Positions 1 to 7,271 of a stretch of DNA of 33,928 bases are shown piece after piece (position 1 is the stretch's first letter; each line of letters opens with the position of its first letter). This DNA is from an uncultured Prevotellaceae bacterium (GTDB lineage Bacteria; Bacteroidota; Bacteroidia; Bacteroidales; Bacteroidaceae): the NCBI GenBank assembly GCA_900314755.1, contig OMWH01000034.1:1-33928 (forward strand), written 5' to 3'. A program made the position numbers and the translations under genes. Under the pieces are notes generated by a model. That model was given only the letters and a program-made list of their open reading frames with translations, did no database searches and was not told the origin of the DNA.

Positions 1-2
1 AA

Positions 3-92
3 TTCCTGCATGGAAGTGGTTGCTTGAATGACATTCTCTATACTCTAAACATCAGCATGATCCGAAAGGATATCACTTTCGGCAAGGATTAG
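3..92 (+). CDS. C-terminal end of an unidentified gene (partial)
   Basis: A reading frame is open from the left edge to a TAG stop and gives 29 residues ending in MIRKDITFGKD. The start lies outside the window. The fragment is too short to assign to a family, and it could be a chance open frame. It is kept because it ends about 65 bases before the toxin-antitoxin promoter, a natural place for the previous gene to stop. Confidence 0.3.
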   Translation, partial: FLHGSGCLNDILYTLNISMIRKDITFGKD

Positions 93-156
93 CCACATAA
101 TTTACAACAACTCTAAAAAAGTGGGAAAACCGTGACCAATTTTCATGGAAAGTTCG

Positions 157-164
157 TAACTTTG
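157..164 (+). promoter_or_regulatory. Bacteroidota -7 box for the toxin-antitoxin operon
   Basis: TAACTTTG matches the TAnnTTTG -7 consensus of Bacteroidota sigma-ABfr promoters and is followed by GC. No good TTTG -33 box is present at the usual spacing. Transcription would begin near 170, leaving a leader of about 25 bases that is mostly the palindrome at 179-194. Confidence 0.55.
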
Positions 165-178
165 CAGTGGAATTTCAC

Positions 179-194
179 ATAAATACGTATTTAT
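179..194. promoter_or_regulatory. Perfect 16-bp palindrome, candidate antitoxin operator
   Basis: ATAAATACGTATTTAT is its own reverse complement. It ends one base before the antitoxin ATG and lies just after the expected transcription start. Type II antitoxins usually bind palindromes in their own promoter to repress the operon. A site here would also cover the place where a ribosome binding site would lie, so it may act on transcription, translation or both. Confidence 0.6.
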
Positions 195-195
195 C

Positions 196-423
196 ATGGC
201 AACAGTAGTATTACAGGTTCCAGATGAGAGCTTGGTTTCAAAGGTAAAGAACGCTTGCAAGATGCTTGTGGGCGTGACTTCTGTCAGGGTACAGAAATCG
301 ACTCCTAAAGTTGATGACATCACAAAAACTGCCCATTACAAAGAAGCTATGGATGATGTCAAGAATGGACGTGTTTATCACGCCAATAGTGTCGATGACA
401 TGTTTAAACAAATTCTTGGCTAA
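196..423 (+). CDS. Type II antitoxin, RelB/DinJ-like
   Basis: This 75-residue protein is the first gene of a two-gene operon. Its length, its N-terminal beta-strand-like segment (MATVVLQVPD) and its helical C-terminus ending DDMFKQILG fit antitoxins paired with YafQ/RelE toxins. It would bind and neutralise the toxin and probably repress the operon through the palindrome at 179-194. Its TAA stop shares one base with the toxin ATG (TAATG), so the two are translationally coupled. The family call leans on the partner, since antitoxin sequences diverge quickly. Confidence 0.75.
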   Translation: MATVVLQVPDESLVSKVKNACKMLVGVTSVRVQKSTPKVDDITKTAHYKEAMDDVKNGRVYHANSVDDMFKQILG

Positions 424-701
424 TGTACAGTATTGACTATACTCATCAGTTCAAGAAGGATTTAAGAAAGTGTGCCAAGAGAGGCTTGGATATAGATGCC
501 ATTAAGCATGCTATAAAGATTCTCTCTGCCACAGGTACACTTCCCGAAGAGTATCGCCCTCACCAATTGAAAGGCGATCATAAAGGGCAATGGGAGTGTC
601 ACATCCAGCCCAACTGGTTGATGACCTGGGAACAGAATGACAAACAGCTAACGCTTTTGTTCCTAGAAACTGGCACCCACGCAGATATTTTCGGTTGGTA
701 A
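423..701 (+). CDS. YafQ-family mRNA interferase toxin (RelE superfamily)
   Basis: This 92-residue protein has the normal YafQ length. The family core is visible: YRPHQLKG (44-51), W-E-C-H-I-Q-P-N-W-L (57-66) and TGTHADIF (83-90). Family members cleave mRNA in the ribosome and are silenced by the antitoxin encoded just upstream. Aligned by eye to E. coli YafQ, His47, His60, Trp65, His86 and Phe90 match conserved active-site positions. The position of Asp67 is Asn64, however, and the position of Arg83 is Glu82. Those changes may lower or alter activity, or may be normal for this branch. A hairpin at 834-867 is the nearest possible terminator. Confidence 0.88.
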   Translation: MYSIDYTHQFKKDLRKCAKRGLDIDAIKHAIKILSATGTLPEEYRPHQLKGDHKGQWECHIQPNWLMTWEQNDKQLTLLFLETGTHADIFGW

Positions 702-833
702 TTTTCTAATTCAAACCACCCGACCATAAACAATGATGAGACGAGATATGATGAAGGAGCGGGGTGACATTACGTTTTGGGAGGAAAAAATGTAGTTTCT
801 TACAAAAACTCTTAACCTGGGTAAAGACTTTTG

Positions 834-867
834 CCCTCGGCGGCCGATTTCCGGTCCATGCCGAGGG
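834..867 (+). terminator. Hairpin terminator after the toxin-antitoxin operon
   Basis: CCCTCGGC (834-841) and GCCGAGGG (860-867) form a perfect 8-bp stem around an 18-base loop, followed by a moderately T-rich stretch (TGATTTTGTTATT). It lies about 130 bases past the toxin stop. It may be a terminator or just a stable intergenic hairpin. Confidence 0.5.
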
Positions 868-887
868 TGATTTTGTTATTAATGCTG

Positions 888-895
888 TAACTTTG
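888..895 (+). promoter_or_regulatory. Possible promoter -7 box
   Basis: TAACTTTG followed by C matches the Bacteroidota -7 box. No TTTG is found at the right distance upstream. A transcript from here would enter the first copy of the 31-base repeat almost at once. Confidence 0.35.
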
Positions 896-917
896 CAAGG
901 TTATACATGGTAATAAT

Positions 918-948
918 CGGGTCTGCGCTTTCTTTATGCCCATACTGA
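918..948 (+). repeat. Direct repeat copy 1, shared with the leader end at 1284-1314
   Basis: This 31-base segment matches 1284-1314 at 28 of 31 positions. The 21 bases at 925-945 and 1291-1311 are identical. The copies are 366 bases apart. Copy 1 may be a leftover 3' piece of a second leader element. Confidence 0.85.
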
Positions 949-1026
949 CAGGGTATCTTTATTCCAAACTTCCAAATTTTTATGCAGAAAAACTTGATTT
1001 CTGTATTCTAATCCAAAGAAAAATTG

Positions 1027-1035
1027 TATCTTTGC
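1027..1035 (+). promoter_or_regulatory. Promoter -7 box for the structured leader and surface protein
   Basis: TATCTTTGC is an excellent Bacteroidota -7 box. A clear -33 TTTG is missing. Transcription would start near 1041, giving a leader of about 350 bases before the surface-protein ATG at 1393. Confidence 0.6.
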
Positions 1036-1114
1036 ACAATGAAATGTGCGAGACTGCTCACGCTCGGCAATTGATGCATGCATCATTGCTCTCGCTTAAC
1101 CGCAGTCTTGTCAA

Positions 1115-1139
1115 CGTGTTCTTTGAACACGAATCTTTT
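1115..1139 (+). terminator. Terminator-like hairpin inside the leader
   Basis: CGTGTTC and GAACACG form a perfect 7-bp stem with a TTT loop, followed by AATCTTTTTATT. It lies about 75 bases after the expected transcription start and 260 bases before the coding region, so it could stop leader transcripts early unless refolded. Confidence 0.45.
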
Positions 1140-1283
1140 TATTGCTCAATTTCTCAGCCGAACTGCGACCTCGAACGAGATTTAATGAGCAAATCCAAAT
1201 ACACATTGAAGCTGCGCACCATAGCGCAGACTTCCACCATAGTGTATTTGGGGCTGTCGCAGGCCTGGCTGAGAATATGGGAC

Positions 1284-1314
1284 GGGGTCCGCGCTTTCTT
1301 TATGCCCATACCGA
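1284..1314 (+). repeat. Direct repeat copy 2, near the leader end
   Basis: It matches 918-948 at 28 of 31 positions, with an identical 21-base core at 1291-1311. It ends about 80 bases before the surface-protein start, so it may be a conserved functional part of the leader. Confidence 0.85.
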
Positions 1315-1392
1315 TAGTGCTTCCCCCTACCAGACTTTGATGAGAGAATTATAAAGTAGCCATAATACAAGAACAATTAAAAAAGAAACAAA

Positions 1393-4238
1393 ATGAGGAG
1401 TATGAAAACAAGAGTAAAACTATCATTCCATCTCATCCTCACCCTCACCGTGATGCTCACGATGGCGCAGACAGCGTGGGCGACAGACGAAACGAAGGTG
1501 TTTTCCAATTCTAACATTGCGAATGGGGCGACCCAAAATCAGCTGACTTACGATGGTAATCTCTTTATCAGTGCCACAGGCGATGAAATGGCCTTTAAGT
1601 CAAATTTTAATCCTTATTATATATCATTGTATGGCCCATACCAGCAGGAAGGAACACTCAGACTCTATCCGCACATCAGCGGCAAGGTGAAGAGTATCGT
1701 TTTTTCATCTGCATATATGGCCACAGGACAAGGTTATATGAAAATAGGTAAGGGTAGTACTTGGACAAATTCTTTTTCTGAGAACGATGAAGGAAATAAT
1801 GCTTGGAAAAGTTTTGAATTCAGTAACGCTGATGGCATCCAACTTGAGAACGAGGACGACTATCTTGAAATCAAACTCTATGACGCAACATATACTGGCA
1901 GTTTCTTCTCTAAAGGGTCCATCACCATTACCTACGAGCCTACGGCATCGACGTTGACGCACACCCACAACTTCTCGTATAGCAAGAACGGTAGCACGCT
2001 GACTGCCACCTGCGCCCACAACGACGGAAAGGATTGCAGCCTTGCGTCGGACAACTGGCAGATTTCGACGACGCTGACCCCGCCGACTTTCCCCGCCTAC
2101 GGGCAATATGTGTATCACCCTGCCACGCTGTCGAACATTGCGGGTTTCACGACGGAGACGGGAGCCACGGCGGGCGACATCACCTACGTGAACAATACGA
2201 CCAGCGAAAGCCTCGGCACCTCATCGCCTCATGACATCGGGGCCTACACCGCCAGCGTCACCATCACCGCCGGAGGCACGGGCTACACGCTGACGACGAG
2301 TTATAGCGTGGGAACATTCTGCGGCATCAACACCAACTATCCGCAGTTCACTACCGACAAGGAAGGCAATTATGCTCTGGACGGCGAGACGGTCACACTG
2401 ACCTTCACGTCACTCTACGGCGAGACATTGACGGCTGTGACCGCGACGGGCGCAACCTCTGGCAACGACATCACCTTGACCTCGACGGGTGCCAATACTT
2501 ACACGTTCACCATGCCTCAGGAAGATGTCAAAATTGGCGCAACTATCTCAGCGCCCGATGCCAGCAACTTCGAGCAGAACGGCGACACCTACACCATCAA
2601 GACCGCCAACGGCTGGGGCTGGTTCTGCTTTGCCACAAACTACGACTTGGCTTATGGCTTCAGCGGCAAGATCGTGAAACTCGCTGGAAATGTCAGTTCA
2701 TCGGAGATGGCAGGCAAGAGCGGTCACCCGTTCAAGGGCACGTTCGACGGACAGAACCACACACTGACCTTCAACCGCACTGCCGCCGAGGAATTCTGCG
2801 CCCCGTTCCACTACATCAATGGCGCCACCATCAGCAACCTCCACGTCCAGGGCACCATCACGGGCGGCAACTATGAGCGCTTGGGCGGTCTGGTGGGCCA
2901 TCGGTATCATCGCATTTTGGTATGACTCAAGCGTCGAGTGCACCGTCACGGGCTGCGTCTATGACGGACTGATATACAACCCCAGCGAGCCCGATGCGAC
3001 CACCTACTGCAGCGGCTTCATAGGAAACCTCTTTGGAAGTAATCTGACCGTCACGTTCACCGACTGCCTCTTCGCCCCTGTCGCATACGGCACGGGCAAG
3101 AACACGCTGGGCGACGAATGCTACACGTTCGTCTATCCAAACAGCAACCCGACCTACCACATGACGAACTGTTACTATACCAGCATCCTCGGCAACAGAC
3201 AGGGACGCCCCGCAGCCACGGCGACCGTCGCACCCGCCAACCTCGGTAATGCGACCACCGACCACGGAATGGTGAAGGGCTACAAGAACGGTTTTCTCTA
3301 CGACGGCAACTACTACACGCCGAAGTATGGCGACGTGGTGGTGGAGTACCCCTTCGATGACGATGAGGAACGGGCCAGCGTGACCATCAACGGCACGGGC
3401 GAGAACCTCGTGGGCGTGAACATCACGGAGGAGGTAGGCAATATCAAGAGCGTGACCTACAACCGCCCGTTCAACACAGCACAGGCCGCACACAGCACAG
3501 GCCGCCACGGTGATACTGCCGTTCGACTATATCTGCAACGACAACGAGGGCGGTAAGTTCTACGGCTTCAAGGAAGTGGTTTACAACGAAGGCTTGCACA
3601 AGTGGGTCTGCACGATGCAGGAGCCGGGCGTAGAAGGCACAAATAACGTGACCTCGCTTACTGCCAACACGCCGTATGTATTCATGCCGAACGATGCAAC
3701 GACGATGACGTTCCCGAACATCTCGAGCATGACAGGCGGAGTTGTGACGCTGCTGCCCACGACGGCGAACGACGGTGTCTATGGCGGTGCCACGACCGAT
3801 GCAGCCTGGAATTTCCACGGCACGTACAAAGGGAAGAGTTGGGCAGTTGCCAGCAATGACTACGGCTTTGCAGCAAGAAGTGGCGCCGAGGCTGGCGGCG
3901 CGGCAACCGTTGATGCTGGTCAGTTCGTCCGCTTCACCACGAACGCCTTCATCAAGCCCATGCGCTGCTATCTATCGTACGTTGGCACGGAGGCCCCAGC
4001 CCCGGCACGTGGTTTGACACGCTCAGCCGCTGCCACCGACGACCTGCCCCAGAGCATCACCGTGCGCCTCGTCAGCCGCAGCGGCGAGACTACCGCCATC
4101 GGCGAGATTGACACCAAGACGGGCAAGATGACCTTCGACAGCGAGGCATGGTACACGCTCGACGGTGTGCGTCTGAGCGGCAAGCCCAGCACCAAGGGCA
4201 TCTATATCAACAATGGACGTAAGATTGTAATCAAGTAA
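1393..4238 (+). pseudogene. Secreted GLUG/Ig-like surface protein broken by two frameshifts
   Basis: One long protein is spread over three frames: 1393 to about 2900, about 2900 to 3490, and about 3490 to 4238. It starts with a signal peptide (residues 1-30, MLTMAQTAWA end) and continues with beta-rich Ig-like segments. A GLUG-type region follows (FDGQNHTLTF, ISNLHVQGTI, LGGLVG). The C-terminus, YTLDGVRLSG then KGIYINNGRKIVIK, is typical of secreted Prevotella proteins and may be a sorting signal. Shift 1 lies near 2895-2925, where one extra base would explain it. Shift 2 is an exact 16-bp tandem duplication at 3474-3505. As written only the first 510 residues would be made. Family members are cell-surface or secreted proteins of mostly unknown ligand. 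Sequencing error is possible for shift 1 and less likely for shift 2. Confidence 0.75.
3474..3505 (+). repeat. Two exact 16-bp tandem copies causing a frameshift
   Basis: The unit ACACAGCACAGGCCGC occurs at 3474-3489 and again at 3490-3505. Removing one copy joins the frames and gives PFNTAQAATVILPFDYIC, the expected continuation. The length of 16 is not a multiple of three, so each gain or loss switches the frame. Confidence 0.95.
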
Positions 4239-4246
4239 GGTTTAGA

Positions 4247-4263
4247 GCCCCTTGATAAGGGGC
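4247..4263 (+). terminator. Hairpin after the surface-protein gene
   Basis: GCCCCTT-GAT-AAGGGGC is a perfect 7-bp stem with a 3-base loop, eight bases after the stop. No T tract follows, so it may protect or process the mRNA, or only partly reduce transcription into the small gene at 4296. Confidence 0.45.
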
Positions 4264-4295
4264 GGCTATAATGCAGGGATAAAAAAGAAAGAATT

Positions 4296-4418
4296 ATGAA
4301 AAAGAAATATATGAAGCCATCTGTGAGAGTAATCGAACTGCAACACAAGTGCCAGTTACTGGCTGGCAGCGGCGACCCCACAAGAAGTGTCCCCTGGTGG
4401 GACGGCGAGGGCGATTAA
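4296..4418 (+). CDS. 40-residue peptide, conserved-type small Prevotella gene
   Basis: The product begins MKKKYMKPSVRVIELQHKCQ, then reads LLAGSGDPTRSVPWWDGEGD. An AAAAAAGAAAG leader precedes the ATG. From memory, short Prevotella proteins often share the basic MKKxYxKPxxxV.EL start, an LLAGS turn and a variable tail, and they tend to follow large secreted proteins as here. The conserved front and variable Gly/Asp/Trp-rich tail look like a leader plus core, but no maturation enzyme is nearby, so a peptide-product role is only a guess. Function unknown. Confidence 0.6.
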   Translation: MKKKYMKPSVRVIELQHKCQLLAGSGDPTRSVPWWDGEGD

Positions 4419-4465
4419 AGCCTCCATTTGATAAGGATATTCCCCAAGGGTCATGGAGCCCGTAC

Positions 4466-4531
4466 CTTCGCCCCACGGAGGCCGGGGCTTCGACCCACGG
4501 AGGCGGCACCTTCGACCCACGGAGCCCGGGG
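4466..4531 (+). repeat. 22-bp tandem repeat, three copies plus partial ends
   Basis: Units at 4466-4487, 4488-4509 and 4510-4531 each begin CTTCG and contain CCCACGGAG. A partial unit follows at 4532, and the bases just before 4466 also resemble a unit end. The block is very GC-rich and lies downstream of the small peptide gene. Open frames through it are low-complexity and not convincing. Confidence 0.85.
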
Positions 4532-4614
4532 CTTCGCACCCCCCATGCAGTAGTTTGGTGAACACAGTTACTATGTTGAGTGAATATTTAGGGCAAAAAC
4601 GCCATTCGTTGTCA

Positions 4615-4720
4615 CCCTTGTCACCTCGTTGCCACACGTAACACGCTGATTCTCAAATAGTGTTGCAAGGTGGCAACGGTTGCAAGGGTAAAAAACTTTA
4701 TGTATGCGCGCGTGCGCGCG
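4615..4720. repeat. Inverted repeat followed by an alternating purine-pyrimidine tract
   Basis: CCCTTG (4615-4620) and CGTTGCCAC (4627-4635) pair with GTGGCAACG (4670-4678) and CAAGGG (4683-4688). Right after, 4699-4720 strictly alternates pyrimidine and purine for 22 bases and includes CGCGCGTGCGCGCG, which could form Z-DNA or a hairpin. The rest of the gene-free stretch 4419-4771 shows nothing else I can name. Confidence 0.6.
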
Positions 4721-4771
4721 AAGATTCGATACTCATACCAAACAATAAATAAAACGGGGTCGCCCCCAATT

Positions 4772-5596
4772 TCAATGGTACGTATAGGTCATTCTCATGG
4801 AGACGTAGCCCTTGGGCCATTTCACTTTGTCCAGGAAGAATTTTGCCGAACCATGTGACAGCAGGAACAGGTCGGGTCTCACTTCCTTGAACTCATACTG
4901 CATGTTGTTCTGTTTCTCCTGCCAGTTGATGCGTGATATCTGCCAGCAGCCATCAGCGATATGCACCCTCATGTTGTCGAGTTTCACAATATAGAACGTC
5001 CTGTTGCCCTTGGTGTAACTGCCCACATATTCCATGCCCGTCTCTTTCTTCTTCCTATATTTCTTCTGCAGTTCCTTCACTTTCTCGCGAACCCTCTTAT
5101 AGAACTGGTCATATACGTTGGCACTCATCATGCCATCGTGCTTCAGGAACGACTTGATCTGCTTCTCCGTCAGTTCCTGTTTCATCTCCACCATCCGCAC
5201 ATTCGAGGTCGTGATCCTGCCGTTGTTGAACAGTACGTCCTCTGCCATCGTGATACCGAAATGCTTATGTTCCCTAAGGGCGGTCACGATAGGTCCGTAA
5301 CCTGCCAGGCGGGCAGCGAAGGTGATGGTCCTGCGGTGGGGGAACTTCGTCAGGTCAATATCCTTCTCCAGTTGGCAGGTCACCGAGTAGCGCAGTGCCC
5401 TGACCCGTTTTTTGAGCGGCTGGGAATTGGCAAGCACCTTCTTCAGCAGGTACTCCTCGAAGGTCATGCCCTCGGGCAGCACCACCGTCTCGGCAAGATG
5501 GAGTGAATAGGCAATATCCTCATCCTCGTCCTGTGCATGTCCATTCAGTGTCACGAGCAAAACCGCAAACGTCAAGATAAATCGTATTATTTTCAT
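4772..5596 (-). CDS. Secreted hypothetical protein
   Basis: This 274-residue protein has a clear signal peptide (MKIIRFILTFAVLLVTLNGHA) followed by an acidic DEDED stretch, so it should be exported to the periplasm or beyond. The middle is rich in Lys/Arg (residues about 165-190, KELQKKYRKKK) and probably helical. The C-terminus is beta-like and aromatic. I recognise no family. It is a single gene with its own strong promoter at 5619-5651, separated from gdhA by the hairpin at 5673-5705. The start is set by the signal peptide. Confidence 0.8.
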   Translation of the reverse strand: MKIIRFILTFAVLLVTLNGHAQDEDEDIAYSLHLAETVVLPEGMTFEEYLLKKVLANSQPLKKRVRALRYSVTCQLEKDIDLTKFPHRRTITFAARLAGYGPIVTALREHKHFGITMAEDVLFNNGRITTSNVRMVEMKQELTEKQIKSFLKHDGMMSANVYDQFYKRVREKVKELQKKYRKKKETGMEYVGSYTKGNRTFYIVKLDNMRVHIADGCWQISRINWQEKQNNMQYEFKEVRPDLFLLSHGSAKFFLDKVKWPKGYVSMRMTYTYH

Positions 5597-5618
5597 TTCC
5601 TTTCATGATGTGTTCGTT

Positions 5619-5651
5619 GCAAAGATACGAATAAGTGAGTAAAATGCCAAA
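5619..5651 (-). promoter_or_regulatory. Promoter of the secreted hypothetical gene
   Basis: On the minus strand TTTG (5648-5651) is followed at about 20 bases by TATCTTTGC (5627-5619). This is a near-ideal Bacteroidota promoter about 25 bases upstream of the start codon. Confidence 0.8.
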
Positions 5652-5672
5652 TATTCTCCTCGATAATTACAG

Positions 5673-5705
5673 AGAGGGGCGGTCAAACATGTTGACCACC
5701 CCTCT
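5673..5705 (-). terminator. Terminator of gdhA
   Basis: A 14-bp stem with one G-T wobble (AGAGGGGTGGTCAA with TTGACCGCCCCTCT on the minus strand) closes a 5-base loop, about 35 bases past the gdhA stop. No long T tract follows, as is common in this phylum. It insulates gdhA from the next gene. Confidence 0.75.
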
Positions 5706-5738
5706 TATCTATTCAGTGTTTGTGTCGGAAGGTAGTTC

Positions 5739-7076
5739 TTATACAATACCCTGGCTCATCATGGCGGAAGCCACCTTCATGAAGCCTGCCACGTTGGCAC
5801 CCTTCACGTAGTTGATGTAACCGTCAGCCTGAGTACCGTACTTCACGCAGTTCTCGTGAATATCGTTCATGATGCGCTTCAGGTAGTCGTCAACCTCCTT
5901 GGCAGTCCATGACAGACGCTCAGAGTTCTGTGACATCTCCAGACCAGATACTGATACACCACCGGCGTTGGAAGCCTTACCAGGAGCATACAGGATCTTA
6001 GCATCCTGGAATATCTTGATAGCCTCAGGCAGTGAAGGCATGTTAGCACCCTCAGCGACGGCGATGACACCATTGTCTACGAGAGCCTGAGCCTGCTCAC
6101 CATTGATCTCGTTCTGGGTAGCGCAAGGCAGTGCGATATCTGCCTTCTCGTGCCAAGGACGCTCACCTGCGTGATAAACAGCGTTAGGATACTCCTCAGC
6201 ATACTCCTTGATACGTCCACGCTCTACGTTCTTCAGCTCCTTCACGTACTCCAGCTTCTCAGCGGTGATACCGTCTGGGTCGTAGATGTAACCGTCAGAG
6301 TCAGAGAGGGTCATAGGAATAGCACCGAGCTGGATGCACTTCTCAGTAGCATACTGTGCTACGTTACCAGAACCGGAGATCAGCACCTTCTTACCCTTGA
6401 TGTCGATATTGCGGGTAGCAAGCATAGAGGTCAGGAAGTATACACAACCGTAACCGGTAGCCTCAGGACGGATCAGTGAACCACCGAAGGGGATTCCCTT
6501 ACCGGTCAGCACACCCTGGAACTGGTGGGTCAGCTTCTTGTACTGTCCGAAGAGGTAACCTACCTCACGGCCACCGACACCGATGTCACCAGCGGGAACG
6601 TCCTCGTCCGGACCAATCACGCGATATAACTCATTCATGAATGCCTGGCAGAAACGCATTACCTCAGCGTCGCTCTTGCCACGTGGAGAGAAGTCAGAGC
6701 CACCCTTGGCACCACCCATTGGCAGGGTTGTCAGTGAGTTCTTGAAAGTCTGCTCGAAGGCGAGGAACTTCAAAATACCGAGGTTCACACTCTTGTGATA
6801 ACGGAGACCTCCTTTGTACGGACCGATAGCGTTGTTGTGCTGGATACGATAACCCATGTTGGTCTGAACCTTACCCTGGTCGTCTACCCATGTGATACGG
6901 AACTCATAAACACGATCGGGGATGCAAAGGCGCTCGATGAGGTTTGCCTTCTCAAACTCAGGGTGCTTGTTGTACTCTTCTTCGATAGTAGGAAGAACTT
7001 GGCTTACTGCCTGGATGTACTCCGGCTCATTGGGAAATCTCTGTTTAAGATCCTCTACAACTTTTGCTGCATTCAT
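5739..7076 (-). CDS. gdhA: NADP-type glutamate dehydrogenase
   Basis: This enzyme reversibly makes glutamate from 2-oxoglutarate and ammonia and is a main ammonium-assimilation route in Bacteroidales. At 445 residues it is full length for the small hexameric family. Visible landmarks are GPYKGGLRYH (85-94) and PMGGAKGGSDF (119-129) with the catalytic Lys124. PAGDIGVGGREVG carries the catalytic Asp164, and the Rossmann motif GSGNVAQ lies at 235-241. It is a single gene with a canonical promoter at 7139-7169 and a strong hairpin downstream. Cofactor preference for NADP is inferred from overall similarity and not proven by the sequence. Confidence 0.97.
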   Translation of the reverse strand: MNAAKVVEDLKQRFPNEPEYIQAVSQVLPTIEEEYNKHPEFEKANLIERLCIPDRVYEFRITWVDDQGKVQTNMGYRIQHNNAIGPYKGGLRYHKSVNLGILKFLAFEQTFKNSLTTLPMGGAKGGSDFSPRGKSDAEVMRFCQAFMNELYRVIGPDEDVPAGDIGVGGREVGYLFGQYKKLTHQFQGVLTGKGIPFGGSLIRPEATGYGCVYFLTSMLATRNIDIKGKKVLISGSGNVAQYATEKCIQLGAIPMTLSDSDGYIYDPDGITAEKLEYVKELKNVERGRIKEYAEEYPNAVYHAGERPWHEKADIALPCATQNEINGEQAQALVDNGVIAVAEGANMPSLPEAIKIFQDAKILYAPGKASNAGGVSVSGLEMSQNSERLSWTAKEVDDYLKRIMNDIHENCVKYGTQADGYINYVKGANVAGFMKVASAMMSQGIV

Positions 7077-7138
7077 AATCTTTTTACTTTTTTTGGTTAT
7101 TATACTATTGAAATTTGTCTCTTAGTTTATTTCGGATG

Positions 7139-7169
7139 CAAAATTACATCAAAATTTTGAATTACCAAA
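7139..7169 (-). promoter_or_regulatory. Promoter of gdhA
   Basis: On the minus strand TTTG (7169-7166), 19 bases of spacer, then TAATTTTG (7146-7139). This exactly fits the Bacteroidota consensus spacing and sits 63 bases before the gdhA ATG. The rest of 7170-7271 is AT-rich with no other feature seen. Confidence 0.8.
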
Positions 7170-7271
7170 CATTTTATCAAAAAAATAACGAAAAAAGTTT
7201 CTTTTTGTCACTAATTGATGAAAATCAAGGTAAAAATGACAATAATATACGGTTATTATGTGTGCGAAAAC

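Larger units (their letters stand above)
1036..1392 (+). ncRNA. Long structured 5' leader, candidate cis-regulatory RNA
   Basis: This stretch has no convincing gene but many nested inverted repeats. AGACTGC (1051-1057) pairs with GCAGTCT (1102-1108) around a GCAA/TTGC pair and the palindrome TGATGCATGCATCA (1072-1085). CGTGTTC-TTT-GAACACG lies at 1115-1131, before a T-rich stretch. TTGCTCA (1142-1148) pairs with TGAGCAA (1186-1192). CCAAATACAC (1195-1204) pairs with GTGTATTTGG (1242-1251), enclosing GAAG/CTTC and CTGCGC/GCGCAG. It ends with repeat copy 2. The layout of promoter, hairpins, terminator-like hairpin, more hairpins and gene resembles an attenuator or riboswitch. I do not recognise it as a named RNA family. 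Confidence 0.5.

Noticed and set aside
733-795. 20-codon frame with a DITFWEEKM end, faintly like the DITFGKD end at 53-92
   Set aside because: Too short and without a start signal; the likeness covers only four residues.
936-1354. Two overlapping plus-strand frames of 134 and 70 codons in the leader
   Set aside because: They run through strong inverted repeats and both copies of the 31-base repeat, share sequence in different frames, have no ribosome binding site and show no domain. The non-coding explanation is better.
4294-4641. Several 60-93 codon frames on both strands across the 22-bp repeats
   Set aside because: They are low-complexity translations of a GC-rich tandem repeat, in competing frames. 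Only the 40-codon frame at 4296 has a sensible start and sequence.
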